Below are positions 12,394 to 24,900 of a DNA stretch of 64,000 nucleotides, one piece after another. The DNA lies in NCBI RefSeq assembly GCF_001411555.2, contig NC_049916.1:28414558-28478557 (forward strand), written 5' to 3'. Each line of letters opens with the position of its first letter. The first letter of the stretch is position 1. A model generated the notes under the pieces. That model did no database searches. It was not told where the DNA came from and worked only from the letters and a program-made list of their open reading frames with translations. A program made the position numbers and the translations under genes. Source of the DNA: Juglans regia. Taxonomy: Eukaryota > Streptophyta > Magnoliopsida > Fagales > Juglandaceae.

Positions 12394-13990
12394 ACACAGA
12401 AGGGAAAAAGGAAAAAAAAAAACCCTAGAGAAAAATGTAGTCGAACTTTTACGAACTGTACGCTTGAAATAGCTTCGGAACAGAGAAATTCTTCCTTGGA
12501 TTACATCTTCACCGCAAGAATCGAGGCCTATTCCGTGCCCTACTCCTCAATTTCTTTCCCAAACGCCATGCGAGAGAGAGTAATGAAAAAAGAGTGTTTC
12601 CAGAGTGAAGAAACGTGGTTGGGTTTTTTCATTTTTGCGCTTACAGACGTTAACCATATAAACTCAAGCGTGTGCGCGCGCGCACTTGGGTTGTTCTTCT
12701 CGGGTCGGGTTGTGGTGGTGTTGAAACTTGTGCTGGAAGCTTGTTTTCGTTTTTTAAAATTATTTTTTAAGTTTCAATTAATTATATAATCAGATTTTAT
12801 AAGCTTATTAAATATTGCGATGATTTATTTCGAGATCTCGACTCATTTTATAACATCTTATTCGATTTTAATATTCAATCATCACTTAAATATAAATATT
12901 TTTTAATTTTTAATTTTTAATATTTTCAATAATTATCTAATTATTATAATTTTTCAAATTTTCAAATAAAATATAAAAAAATAATTTAAAATTTTCAAAT
13001 CCTAAAACAAAATAATATTTTTATAATTTTATAATTTTTTTATTTAACTTTTTTTGTTATTTTTCAAAATCTTATAAATATTTTAAGGCAAACTATTTCA
13101 CTATTATTTACGTATTTTTAATTATAATTCACGGATATTTTATTTTATTTCATCTCATCTCAACATCTAAACGAGATCTTAAACACAAATTATGATGATC
13201 ACCTATCTTCCTTTTGTGATTATTCTTTCTTTGACAAACTTTTTAAATTTAAAGCAAAAATAATTATTTGTTTAATTTCCAATTAAAACCCCTTCATTTT
13301 ACTTATATGCGCCATGAATCTTCCACCTTAACCATTAATAAAAGTAAGATTTCCCATTTGTTACTACTTAGACCGTACAGTGTGTCAATTTTAAATGTTT
13401 CCAAGGATAAAATATAGAATCCTGAAAATTTAGGTGTTAGGATGCACTTAACTCAAAAAATTATTTGTTTGCGGATAAAAATAAAATAAATATTTTAGCA
13501 AAAAAAAAATCAACAAATTAAATCACGATAATATGATGTAATGCTTTGAATGATTAACAAGAATGATATTGATTTAACTTGTTTTTACAGATAAGATGAG
13601 TTGAGATTAAAATTAAAAATTAAATAAAATATTATTAGAATATATATTTTTAATATTATTTTTATTTTAAAATTTAAAATTATTTATTTTATTTTATGTA
13701 AAAATTTAAAAAAATTATAATAATTAAATAAGATGAGATGAAATGAATTGAGAATAGTTATAAAAATAAACAATACCACGCTACAAAGAGTAGATGACCG
13801 CTGGAAATTTACCATTTTATTTTTTTTATTTTTTAACATATTTAAATATTTTTAAAAAATAAAAAAATATATCAATGTATTAAAAATTATTTTCTTAATT
13901 ATTAAGTAAAAAAATAAAAAAGACAAACTCAAACTCAAACGGTATATTAACATTTATCTGCGACAAATACAGCACAGCAAAGGATCCATA
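12394..13990. other. Intergenic: UPF3 5' flank and AT-rich repeats
   Basis: Between the divergent UPF3 and KH genes. A telo-box-like AAACCCTAG lies at 12420-12428 in the UPF3 5' leader or promoter. Alternating CG/TG sequence occurs near 12670-12690. From about 12780 the DNA is very AT-rich. It includes MITE-like segments at about 12830-13185 (ending CATCTCAACATCTAAACGAG) and 13585-13760. A third AT-rich piece at 13815-13915 recurs near 44230-44310 and 30330-30400. No gene seen. Confidence 0.5.
13585..13760. mobile_element. AT-rich MITE copy
   Basis: The sequence reads GATGAGTTGAGAT, then AAATAAAATATTATTAGAATA, a long AT core, and GATGAGATGAAATGAATTGAG. It has the same internal order as the better preserved copy at 42365-42560. 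Terminal repeats are worn, so the limits are approximate. Confidence 0.45.
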
Positions 13991-14132
13991 CTACTCCTCC
14001 TATTTGGAGTAGGGCTTTTGTCTCTCTCTCCATTCCCTGCCCCATTCATTCACTCCACCCAATAAGGGACAGATTCGACAGAATAGACTTGAATCTCTCT
14101 GCCTCTTCAGTCTTCACCCTACACCTTCCACC

Positions 14133-14176
<44 letters not shown>

Positions 14177-14577
14177 CGCTTCCATCAAGTAAGTCCTCCT
14201 TTTCTCTCTGAGTATGTTTGTGTGTGATCAAAGTACATGTCGGTGTTGGTGTCTTTTGGCGTTATATTGCCGGTATTGCGTATGTGTTGGTGTACGAGGC
14301 GTTTCTTTCTTTTCTTTTATTTATTTTTCACTGCTGCTTATTTCATATATTGGTTGCTTACTGGGTTTTGTATCGTAATTGGAGTTTTGCTTATGTGTTG
14401 GTTTATTCGGTGATTTTTCTTTCTGGGTTTGCTGCCGATCAAATAAACTTTGCTTATTTGTTGATTTGTTAATTGTTCCAACCTTTTGTGTTGCTGGGTT
14501 TTGTGTATGTACTTGTTGTGTTGGGTTCTAGCTGGGTTTTGTTACTTGTTATTGAACTATGCAGTACATCTCGTGTG

Positions 14578-17500
14578 ATGGGAGATAGAATTCCACCTGG
14601 TAGTTACTTCCAGTATCCTCCTGGACTCCCTGCTTCTCCTATCAGGTCTTCTACCCTTCCTTCAGATCGAGAAAGGTTCGTTCAAAACTTAGAGCTCTGC
14701 GTTTTCTCTGTTTTACCCTGGGATTTGTTATTTTTGTGCCCTCTCTTAACGGGCTATCTTCGATACATTTAAAAGCTGATACATTCACATTTGATATCCC
14801 AGTCTCGGTCAGTAGGTTTTATGGTTTTCTTATGGCCTAGTTTTATTATTTAGATTAGTGTATTTAATTTGTTCTACTCTTATCTTTGATTACCTATAAA
14901 AAAAAAAAAAACACTTGTTCTACTCTGAAAACAAAGGTCACATAACTTTGGTGGAAAGGCCTCATTGGCATGGCACTATAAGCTTGGATATGAACCGTAT
15001 TTCATGCTAAACCATTGAATGCCTAATCGGTAATATGGCTAAAAAAAGAGAGAGAAAAACAAACAGAAAAGAAAAGGATGATGCAGTAAACAGATTTTAT
15101 AATTTTGAATTAAAACCGCCTCTTATTTCAGGACCATTGCTGGTGAATTCCTCTTTATATGCTGCTGTTTTGTGGATCTTTTTATTTATTAATTTTGATT
15201 CAGTCACTGTTTTGCTTCGAGAAGTTTAGTAACTTGAAAAATTTCAGGGCTGTGTTTTCCTCTTTAAAATCTGATAAAAATGAAGACTCAATTTTTTGGT
15301 GGCCAAAGATCTTGTGATTGTCGATTGTTATTTACTGTGGTGAAACTAGTCAGGCTTTTACTTTGTGAGGGTGTGATAAGATGTTTATGAGGGTATGGGA
15401 AGATGTTTATGAGGGTATGAGAAGATGTAATACACATTTTCGTCCGTGTCACAATGGCAGATACTTGGCTGAATTACTGGCAGAGAAGCAAAAGTTGGGA
15501 CCATTTTTGCAAGTTCTTCCCTTGTGTAGCAGACTTCTAAATCAAGGTCAGCGAATCTGCACTCTATCATTGCCACAATGTATGCTCCAATCATCGGTTG
15601 TTTGTTTACATCATCACATATTTTGTCTTCTTTAAATTCCAATGCCAAGAAATCTTTATTTTTATTTTTATTTATTTTTTATGTGGGGGAACCTCTCCAA
15701 GGCAAGGCCCTTCGGACCCACCCCTGCAGAGTAAACCCCGGTCCCGTGCACCGCACCCCTCGGAAGTTTCCCTACATGAAACTGGTTAAATCGCTGGCTT
15801 TTCACTAGGAGGTGTGGCTCCAAAGGATTGTTTGCAACCATGAGGTGTTGAACCTTGGACCTTGAAGGGAGTGATATCCCAAGACCAAGGCCTTCACCAC
15901 TTAGGGCTGCAAACAAACCGAGTTGAAGCAAATTCAAACGAGGGTTCTCGACCTTAGCCTATATATGAGCTTGAACTCGGCTCGAGCTCGAGAAAAATTG
16001 AAGACCTCTGATCACGAGCTCGAGTTAAGTCTTTTAATTAATTTTAACTAACACAAAACTAAAGAATGAGTGAAATTAAGTAATTAAACTTAACAAAATT
16101 TGCCACTAACACAAAACTACAGAATGAAATTTTGCTGCATTTAAGCAAACATCTGTTAGAGAAATAGATAAATTGATCAAGTTAGACTCTTACTCAAGCA
16201 GGAGGTAATGTAACAAAATTTGCTTCCAAAATTGAACCTATGACTTGGACAAGAGAATAAAAAAAATTAAGATTTTGGATTATTTAGAAGAATATAAACA
16301 CCAGAGGAGCAGAGAGTCAAAGACTTACGGAGTGAGGGTTTGGAGTGTTTGTAACTTTTGAATAGAAGCTTGGAGCTTGGACAGGAATGCACATGAAGAA
16401 GAAGAAGAAGATCGAAGCAGAAACTGGAAGTGAAGGGTGTCGTCCTGTGTTTGGGAAGGAAGAGAGAAATTGTGATTAGTAAGTCTGGAGCAAAACTAGA
16501 AATTGGAAAAGTCAAAAGCCTCATGGCGGGAAGTTGGGAACTGATGTAAATGGTGTTAAAGTGATGTCATACGTGTTGGGAAGTGAAGCCTTGAGAAAAA
16601 GTTGCAAGGCTAATAGTGGGAACTAAGAGCACTAATATTAGACTTACATCAAGAATCCCTTGTATAAATAATTATTGATCGTGATTTTGAAAATTACATA
16701 ATAAAGTTACTAATTATGCTAAATATGGTCAAATAATCAAAATAGAATTGGATAAGAGAGTGTTGTAATCAAATTAGAGTAGCTTACTCTTTATATAACA
16801 TTTGGCTCAAGAATTCTTTTGTGAACTTACTTCATTATTATACTCAACATTATTCTTTTGTAACCTAGTTATATATAAAGTAACAAAGTATATTATTTAT
16901 ACAATGCACAATAAAAGAATATATGTAAGAATATATATAGACATATTAAAATTATTGTAACAAGCCTAAAACGAGCCGAGTCGAGCTTATACAAGTTTTG
17001 TTCACGAGCTTCAACCGATTTGAGCCGAGATTATACGAGTTTGGCTCATTTAATATTCGAACCAATATTAGTGGTCGTGAACAACTCATTTATCAAATGA
17101 ACCGAGTTCAAACCGAATATTTACGAGCCGGGCTCAAACTATTAACGAGCGGCTCTGTTCATTTGCAGCCATATTTTTAATGTATGAAGTGCTGAGATGG
17201 TCTTATAAAAGATATTGAAAGGTAAAGATGTGCTTGTGCAATACTGACATGTTTTCTGCTCACCACAAAATTAACTGCATATTGTCTTTTCTTTTCCTTA
17301 AAAGTATTTATTCAATTTTTTTTGGAAGCTGATTTGTCTTAGATTTTTTTGGCAATATATAAATCATACATTTAAAAGTTTTGGGTATTTCGCTCGGTGT
17401 ACTCAACTTAATTTTGTCTTTCATCCCTCTGCAGAAATCAGACGGATTTCCAGCTTCAATCAAAGTTTTGTAGGTCATGAAAGACTTGAGCATGAGAACC

Positions 17501-20500
17501 CACTTAGGTCAATAGGTCAACCCCTTAATGGTAGAGCAATGGATTTAGAAGGATGGCCCACAATGCACGTGGAGGTAATTCTAGCTTATTGATATGGTGG
17601 GTTTTTATTGCTGGGATTTTTTACCTTTAATTGATGTTTAGTTCACGGCGTAAGCCTAACTTGTGTACTGAGGCACCTATTTCTTATGATATCATTTAGC
17701 CTAAGCCCATGCTTTCTGGTAAGAAATAGACTATCAGCGTTTTGTGCGTACAACTAGTATATATGCTGTGATTGATTTATTTTGTGTTCTTCTGTTAGTG
17801 ACAACTGAATAAGACTCTCTTTTATGGGGGAGTCGACAGGCTGAGCTTTCATGAAACATGGTGGAAAGAGTTTGTGGTATACAATTGTGATTGGTGATCT
17901 AATCATGTTAACTTTTTTCTTCCTTCAGGAAAATGGACAAGTTCAAAGAATGGCCCCAGTTCAAAATTCTCCAATCAGTTGGCCTGGGTTGCAAGGAGTT
18001 CCAACCACTCCTATTGTGAAGAGAGTTATTAGACTTGATGTTCCTGTGGAGAAATATCCAAACGTAAGTTACCATGTCCCACAAATTGTGGTTGATTTTA
18101 ACTCCTTTTTTTTTCTTTCCAGTACGTAGCAGTTTCTAAAATAAAGCTTGGCAGTATAATTTTGTTGGTCGAATTCTGGGACCACGTGGGAACTCACTGA
18201 AAAGAGTTGAAGCCATGACAGAATGTAGGGTGTACATAAGAGGAAGGGGCTCTGTTAAGGATTCTTTAAAGGTATCATGAAATGTTCTTTTTTCTTCCCT
18301 TTTCTCCTACTACATAGTTTGATAAAAGATATATCAAAAAACTTACTTTGGTATAGAAGTTTACTTGTCAAGTATATAGAACTGTAATATAGAACTTTGT
18401 CTGTCTAGACTTGCTCCTTGCTTCCCAACAGATTTCATGTTGCTATATATTCACTATTGTTCTCTGTTGAAATGATTGGAGGGGGGTCATCCTTGTGATC
18501 CATTCTGCTCCTTCTGGGCCAACCAAATCCCTTTGTAGATTACCAGTTTTAGTTCAAATTTCCTCTGCTTCCTATTTTCTAAACAAGGACTTCTTAATTT
18601 GTAGGTGATGCACCAATGGTCCTTCACGTTTATCTAGCAATGATGTGTGTCTCCCTCCGCACTATGTCAAAACATCCGAAATTTATCCTTTGGATTCATT
18701 CTCGTATTTAATTTTTTGTTTTTTTTTTCCGGGGTGGTGGCTTGGGGTGGTGGGGAGAGGGAGGGGGAAGGGGAAGGGAGTAAGACCTGGATTCATACAA
18801 GTTAAAAACGAATTATGCTTATGGTTTAACTCCAATTTTACTTTCAACTTAAAAAATCGACTTCAATGAAGCATCAAATGAATTTTAGAACAGTAACCCA
18901 TGTTCGTGGGCGTGAACTTTATTTGACAAAGATTGTCAGCCAAACTCAAAAACCAAGTGATAAATACGGTATGAACCAGCATCATCAACCAGTTAGTGCT
19001 CCTTAAATGCTTTGCATCTTTCAGTTGCATCAGACCCATACTAGGGAAGGGGGAAATAAGGCTTGGGAAGTGAGTACCTGCAGTTGTGTAGTTCATAGGT
19101 CTGATGGACCTCCAATGGATCAAAAAGAAAAGATAAAGAACTTATTCGAGTATAGCTATCTGTAATATCAGGTGGTCTCAAGTGTTAAAGAATCTTTTGT
19201 ACATTTTAACATTCGGAGCTTAATTTTTAATTTCCAATCTAAGAAAGCCTTAGTTAGACACTACTTGTATTTGCTTTCTTAAGATTTTATTTTTGGCTAG
19301 CTCATTTAATGGGAAAAAATGCACGTACATTTGAAAGATGTTACCTCCAGGTGTGACTATTGATTAAAAAATGGTCATAAACTTCCCTTGCCATTGTTAT
19401 GGTTGAGTGTCAATCCTCGAATGACATGATAAGACAATATCTGGCTTGCTATGGGAAAAAGGGAAGAGGAGGAAGTGTTCGGTAGGCGAGGAACATTCTA
19501 TGTTGTGAGTATTTCAGAATTGACAATACTTTTTTTTATTGGTACCGGGTGTCCGGGAACATCATCTTGACTAATCCCGGGGATGAACAGGCCTTTGGCA
19601 AGGAGTGTCCTGCACGTGCATCTCTAGTAATTTAAGGGAAAAATCCCCCAGTCCAATGGCCTCTAGAGATTGTTTGCACCTAAGGGGATTTGAACCTTAG
19701 ACCTGGGGGGAGCATACCCCCAAGCCTAAGGCCTTTACCACTTGAGCCAACTCCTAGAGGTTAGAATTGACGATGCTATAAAATAAAAGTATTTCAAAAT
19801 GGACAAAGCTGCTTTTCCATTGAAGTGGTAATGAACGAAGTGAAATGCACATCTAAAAAGGACATGGGGATACTTTTAGGGTAGGGGAATCATAATGCTG
19901 CTCTCTTTTATATGACTATGAGTGATTAAATATTTGGCGATCCTCTGTTCTATTTTGAGATGTTATGTTTGTATTGACTGTTTCATTAAGTTATACTGTC
20001 TCGATTAGAGTGAGTTGAATTCATGATATAATGCATTGTTATTTTTACTTGCCATGACACTTTTTTGAATGACTGTGGAGTTGATTTTAGTTAATAATTT
20101 GTGGCACCACAAATGAGGAAGTTAATATTGTGAAAAGAAACCAGTTTTGTTCTTGATTGTCATGGTTCCAGATAATGCCTTGTATCTTTTGTAATGCACA
20201 TTGGGTTTATGTGTTTAATACTCTCTCATTCTCATGATGGACCTCTGTTTTTCTTTAGGAAGAGAAACTGAAGGACAAACCGGGGTACGAGCACCTTAAT
20301 GAGCCACTGCATGTGTTGGTGGAGGCTGAGTTTCCAGAGGATAGTATAAATGCCCGCTTGGATTATGCAGTGACAATATTAGAGAAACTTTTGAAGCCTG
20401 TGGTATGACCAGAAACACACTTGTTTACATCGGAACTAGCTGAATTTCTTTGCACTTGGCTAAATCTCTCTCTCTCTCTCTCTCTCTAGGATGAGTCCTT

Positions 20501-20648
20501 GGATCATTACAAGAAGCAACAATTAAGGGAGCTGGCTATGTTGAATGGCACTCTAAGAGAAGAAAGCCCTAGCATGAGCCCTAGCATGAGCCCAAGCATG
20601 TCACCTTTTAACAGTACTGGAATGAAAAGAGCAAAGACAGGAAGATAA
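14578..20648 (+). CDS. STAR/Quaking-type KH-domain RNA-binding protein
   Basis: Single-KH RNA-binding protein of the plant STAR group (SPIN1-like), expected to bind pre-mRNA or mRNA in the nucleus. Seven coding exons: 14578-14675, 15461-15546, 17435-17574, 17929-18063, 18155-18271, 20259-20402, 20490-20648; they join in frame to 292 aa. Residues about 35-75 ([20 protein letters not shown], then RLLNQEIRRIS) match the dimerisation (QUA1-like) part. The KH domain covers about 137-241, with the GPRG loop at 162-165 inside [13 protein letters not shown]. The C-terminus has three SPSM repeats and ends KRAKTGR. A CT-rich 5' leader (14137-14169) and a 5'-UTR intron (about 14189-14564) precede the ATG. 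Introns hold a tiny LINE tail, a SINE/hAT-like composite and a second SINE. The polypyrimidine tract of the last intron is a pure CT microsatellite (20466-20487). Confidence 0.92.
14881..14914 (+). mobile_element. 34-bp ultra-truncated LINE tail
   Basis: Between perfect 12-bp direct repeats TTGTTCTACTCT (14869-14880 and 14915-14926) sits only a short tail word, GATTACCTAT, followed by poly(A). The same GATTACCTATC-poly(A) end occurs at about 57720-57745. This fits target-primed insertion of almost nothing but the LINE 3' end, in intron 1 of the KH gene. Confidence 0.7.
15650..15901 (-). mobile_element. tRNA-derived SINE, family 1, head truncated
   Basis: The sequence is closely similar to the SINE at 4320-4570 in the same orientation, from a T-rich tail through GGGGAACCTCTCCAAGGC to CCTTCACCACTT. 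The last bases of the head (GGGCCAACCCC in the other copy) are missing. At that exact point the hAT-like element at 15902 begins. Confidence 0.7.
15902..17173. mobile_element. Non-autonomous hAT-like DNA element
   Basis: The left end TAGGGCTGCAAACAAACCGA and the reverse complement of the right end, TATGGCTGCAAATGAACAGA, match at about 17 of 21 positions. Subterminal regions (15920-16030 and 16965-17150) are full of GAGCCGAG, GAGCTCGAG and ACGAGC words, as expected of transposase-binding repeats. The interior has no transposase frame that I can see. No 8-bp target-site duplication is visible, because the left flank is a SINE broken exactly at the junction. It lies in intron 2 of the KH gene. 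Confidence 0.55.
19530..19762 (-). mobile_element. tRNA-derived SINE, family 2, in KH gene intron
   Basis: Its head lies at the right (reverse complement TTGGCTCAAGTGG, then AAGGTTCAAATCC) and its T-run tail at the left. Flanking repeats AGAATTGACAATAC (19516-19529) and AGAATTGACGATGC (19763-19776) differ at two positions. It is the same family as 30487-30716, sharing the words for CCGGGTGTCCGG and GACTAATCCCGG. Confidence 0.8.
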
Positions 20649-21980
20649 CCATAAAATATATTGATGATGTGACCTTGTTTAGTTAGTTTGGTGAATGCAT
20701 GCGATTGGTATTGGCCTGATGGCAGAACCTTGGGATGGGAAGCTGACCGGCTACTTGAACTCCTGAGGTAATTTTTGGGGTCGGTGATTGTTCGGCATCA
20801 CAAATGGATGACTGCTTCAATGATTTCTCAAATTTTGCTTCATGTCTGCCATGATTTATATTCTTTCATGTATCACTAATTTTGAACACCGGGGACAATA
20901 TTTTTATTATTTAACTTGTAGTCGCCCCCCCTCCCCCCCCAAAAAAAAAAAACAGTTTACCTGTATCCTGCTTGTTTCTGAGTCCTATATCTCCTCAAGT
21001 GTACTTGCAGATGATTCTTTTACATCTACATTTATCTTTACATTACATGCGCATTCTGATGTATGCAAGCTCAATATGAATTCCGAAAGTGTTCATTAAC
21101 CTGCTGAAATCAGGTCTTCATGGCCTCTTTTTGAATCGGATGGTTTTGGTTGCATGACAAGAACTTGTTCCCCAGTACAAACGTTTTACTTGTCCATGTC
21201 TATACCGACTGACACGCGCTCACACCCTTTCCAGTAAGATTGCGACATCTGTAGAGTTAGCAGTGACTTAGATGAAATTGAGTATCTCAACGGGGCAAAT
21301 TTCTGATAAAAAAAAGTCTCAAAAGTTTTTTTTTTTTTTGTCAAAATTAATGTGCCGCCTGAATTATGCAATCCCTGCCTCAAGCTTAAAGAGTTATTTA
21401 TGTTTCACATATGATGATCCACTTACCGAGTACCAACCAGGTTTGCTACACATTAAAACATCGATACGAGTGTCTCTACTCTCTAGGAACCGTTCTCCCG
21501 AGCGCGGGGGGAGATGGCAATCCTTTCTGACATGTACATTACCTTTCAACATCTTTTTCTTTTTCCCTGCTCGGGTTAACCTTTCAACCAAGTTAAATAG
21601 CAAGTACAAGTAACGCCCGTTTTGTGAAGCTTCAATCAGGCATATAAATCATAAACCGAAAGAAACAACGTAAACAAGATTACAAATAAATAAGAAAAAT
21701 GTTAAATGTACTTCAAAAAAATTTACTTCTTTACATATCAATTATTGATACGTTGAAAATCATAAAATTTGAAATTCAAAATTTCAAAAGAAAACTAACA
21801 AAATGAGTATTTTAAGTAAAACTGTAAATACATGTAACACTATTCTATAAATAATAGGCCACTCAAAAACAAAAAGTCTCATACTTCGCTCTGTTTTAAA
21901 TAGAAAGAAGAAAAACTCTACCAGCTAAAAAAAAAGGCACACAATAAATGCACAACTTTCTAGCCAAGGATTGGGATCAT
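20649..21980. other. Convergent spacer between KH gene and eEF1B-gamma
   Basis: Contains the 3' UTRs of both genes. A C-run then A-run occurs at 20928-20952, and AT-rich sequence at 21660-21900. Short open frames (for example 21272-21613) overlap on both strands and resemble nothing I know. No gene seen. Confidence 0.5.
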
Positions 21981-24900
21981 TCACTTGAAACACTTGGCAT
22001 CCAGAAGAGGCTCGCCCTCAAAAGGCTCATAATCTTCAATCATCTGATTGACACGCTCCTTCTGGGCTTCATCTGCAATATCTGCCTTCCTCCAGTTATA
22101 GAGCTCCATGTCATAGCACTCATCGAGCACAAATTGTGGAATTTCTTGCCCACGGAAAAGCCACAGCCCCTTCACCTTGAATGGTGGCTCGGAACCTATC
22201 ACTAGCATCTTTCCAAAAGCATATTTGCGGGCTAGATCCATCCTCTGAAGAAATCCACCGACCTTGTTCAGTGTTACAAAGGAAACCGTGTTCTCATCAT
22301 TGTATTTGTAATCACAGAACCAAAGAGAGTATCCCTCAGGGTCGTACATGTCCCAAAACCCTGCAACAAAAATGAAACAATGAAGTTAACCTTGTTCACA
22401 CTGCAAAAGAGATGCAATTTCATCTAGAGAAATGTCTAACTATTGGTGGTATACCTTTAATAGCAACCTCGCGGAAGTTGGTTTTGGTGTTTGAGTAAAG
22501 CCTCTTCCAGTCATCCAGGATCATCTTACTCGGGGGCAGCAGATCTAGAGGGTTCTTAGGTTTGGGCTTTGGGGCCTCCTCTTCCTCGCCAGCTTCTGGT
22601 TTGGGCTTTGGCTGCTCCATCTTTTTGGCTTCTTTCTTTGATTCATCCTTAGGCTTTGGCTTAGCAGATTCCTTTGGTTGAGAAGGCTTTTTTGCAGATG
22701 CAACAGGTGGCACAGACTCGGTCTGCTTCACCTCACCCAGAATCTTCTTGAAATTTGGCTGATTAACCAAGGTCCAGAAGTATCTCTCCACATGAGGGAA
22801 CTCAGCGGTAAAGCTCTTAATCATGAGCTGGGTGAACCCAGAGTATAAGTTACATGTCGTAACAATATCAGCCAGGGTCACAGAATGCCCGACGAGGTAT
22901 GTATTGGAAGCAAGATGAGTGTTCAGAGCACCAAGTGCTCTCTTCAATGCAGATATTGCAGCTTCCTCGGCCTTTACAAAAACAGAAATTAAAACATAAA
23001 ATAAGGGAGAGTATTTCTTTTTAATAAGAGGGGAGGATTTTTATGAGAGGATGATGAACATCTTTACTTTTAAGCGCAATTTAGATAAAAATAAAAGAGT
23101 GAAAAAGCATATAAACAAATGAGTAAAAAATCAAAACTGACATACCGGAGGGAGGTATATAGCTCGCCCCATTCTAGGTCTAAACCAAGACAAGAGATTA
23201 GCATCAATTTCCAATGATGCAAAATCAATCCACTGCTCTATATGGCCCTGAAAATTCAAGCACATATAAAAATAAGCAGAAAATACAAATGAGAGAAAGC
23301 AGCAGTAGCAACAATAGTCTCACGTAATCAATATGGGAAGAACCAAATAGAGGATTGTCAGCCTTCAGGCGAGTAACTGCAGCAACAAACAGAAATCCCA
23401 TGAGTTCTGATATAACAAGCTTCAGAAGATCCCCAAGCTTAACAGATGGATGGGAGAAAAGTCTTCAGAATTACCATAACGTGCTATAGCATTGCTCTCA
23501 AAGACAGGACCATCAGGTGTTTCCAGCACAGGAACCTAGAAGAATATAAGATTTAGTGACAGGAACTTCTATCAAACTTGATGTACAGATCACTATAAAT
23601 ACTGCATCATAGAGTATACCTTCCCGATAGGGTTCATCTTGAGAAATTCTTTAGTTTTATTAGAGACACCCATCTCAAAATCTGGGACCAGTTCCACTTC
23701 CACACCAGTGTACTCCGCAGCAATGAGTGCCTTGTAAGCATTTTTGTTCCTGTTCCCAGTATGCAAGATCTGAAACATATATAAAACAGCCCTATTAACA
23801 AAGAAATATTATCGAATACATTCCATTTTGAAACAAAAATGGTTATGCACTTGTGATGGATGATTGTATTCAAATGGGATTTCTGTCATTGCATACGCAC
23901 ACATGGGGCCATTCACAATAATCATCAAAAGGAACCAATGCAATTTTATGCAAAATCTAAACAAAGGAATTTCAATTGTACTCAATGAAAATGCTAGCAA
24001 CAGTACCCATAGATGGCACTTAACACGCAGAGCTCAGTTTTATGTGCAAGTTAACATAACACTACAGGGTCTGGATGAGTTTGAGTTGTGCAAACCTAAT
24101 TGGGTCAGAACATTTACACCACTCAATGGAAATGCAACCAACAGTCACGAACATATACAACACTCTACTAATGTAAGAAGCAACCTTTTATTTTTATTTT
24201 TTGTAAGTAAAAAAATTAACGAAACAATTAGGATTAAATTAAGGTTTCTCAGATACAAATTGCACCAGAAAGTCGAAAAAATAAACTGCTAAATAGTATC
24301 ATAAACATTTAGAAGCTTATAAAAAATAATGCGAATTACGAAATCCACATCAAATATACAAAACCTTGCAACACACCCTGATATTTGTAATAAAAAAAAC
24401 TTGACAGATTGCTCTCTTTGAGGGGAGTGCCTCCAGGAAAGGGTAAACATAGAAGAAAAGGGAGAGAAAAGTGAAGAAACGTCAATGCGTGAGATGGTTT
24501 GAGTTGAGTATTTTTTGGATTTTGGGAAAGGAGAGAAAAAGTAGAATAAAAAATATTATAAAATTAAAATATTGTTAGAATATAGTTTTATAATATTATT
24601 TTTGTTTGGAGATTTAAAAAAGTTGAATCGCTTTTTATTTTTTGTTTGAAAGTTTGATAAAGTTATAATAATTAGTTGGAAAAAGTTGTAATGATTAGTT
24701 TGAAAATTTTGTATTTGAATTATGTTTGGGAGGGAGATGGGATGAGATGATATGAGATGAGAATTTTGGGATGAGATCTATTTTCAAACAAGCCCTAACA
24801 ATAGTCTAGCCATGGGGCCCTTTTGGAAAAGCAAATAACAATGAAGTAAAAGTTGGCTGCCTAAAGGCCCACAGGTCCGGGCCCATCTTCCATCACGTGC

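Noticed and set aside
16267..16524. Minus-strand 85-codon frame in the KH intron
   Set aside because: Inside the hAT-like element; no similarity to a transposase or other protein that I can see.
23864..24292. Plus-strand 142-codon open frame
   Set aside because: Lies inside eEF1B-gamma intron 1, antisense, with no recognisable motif; AT-rich chance frame.
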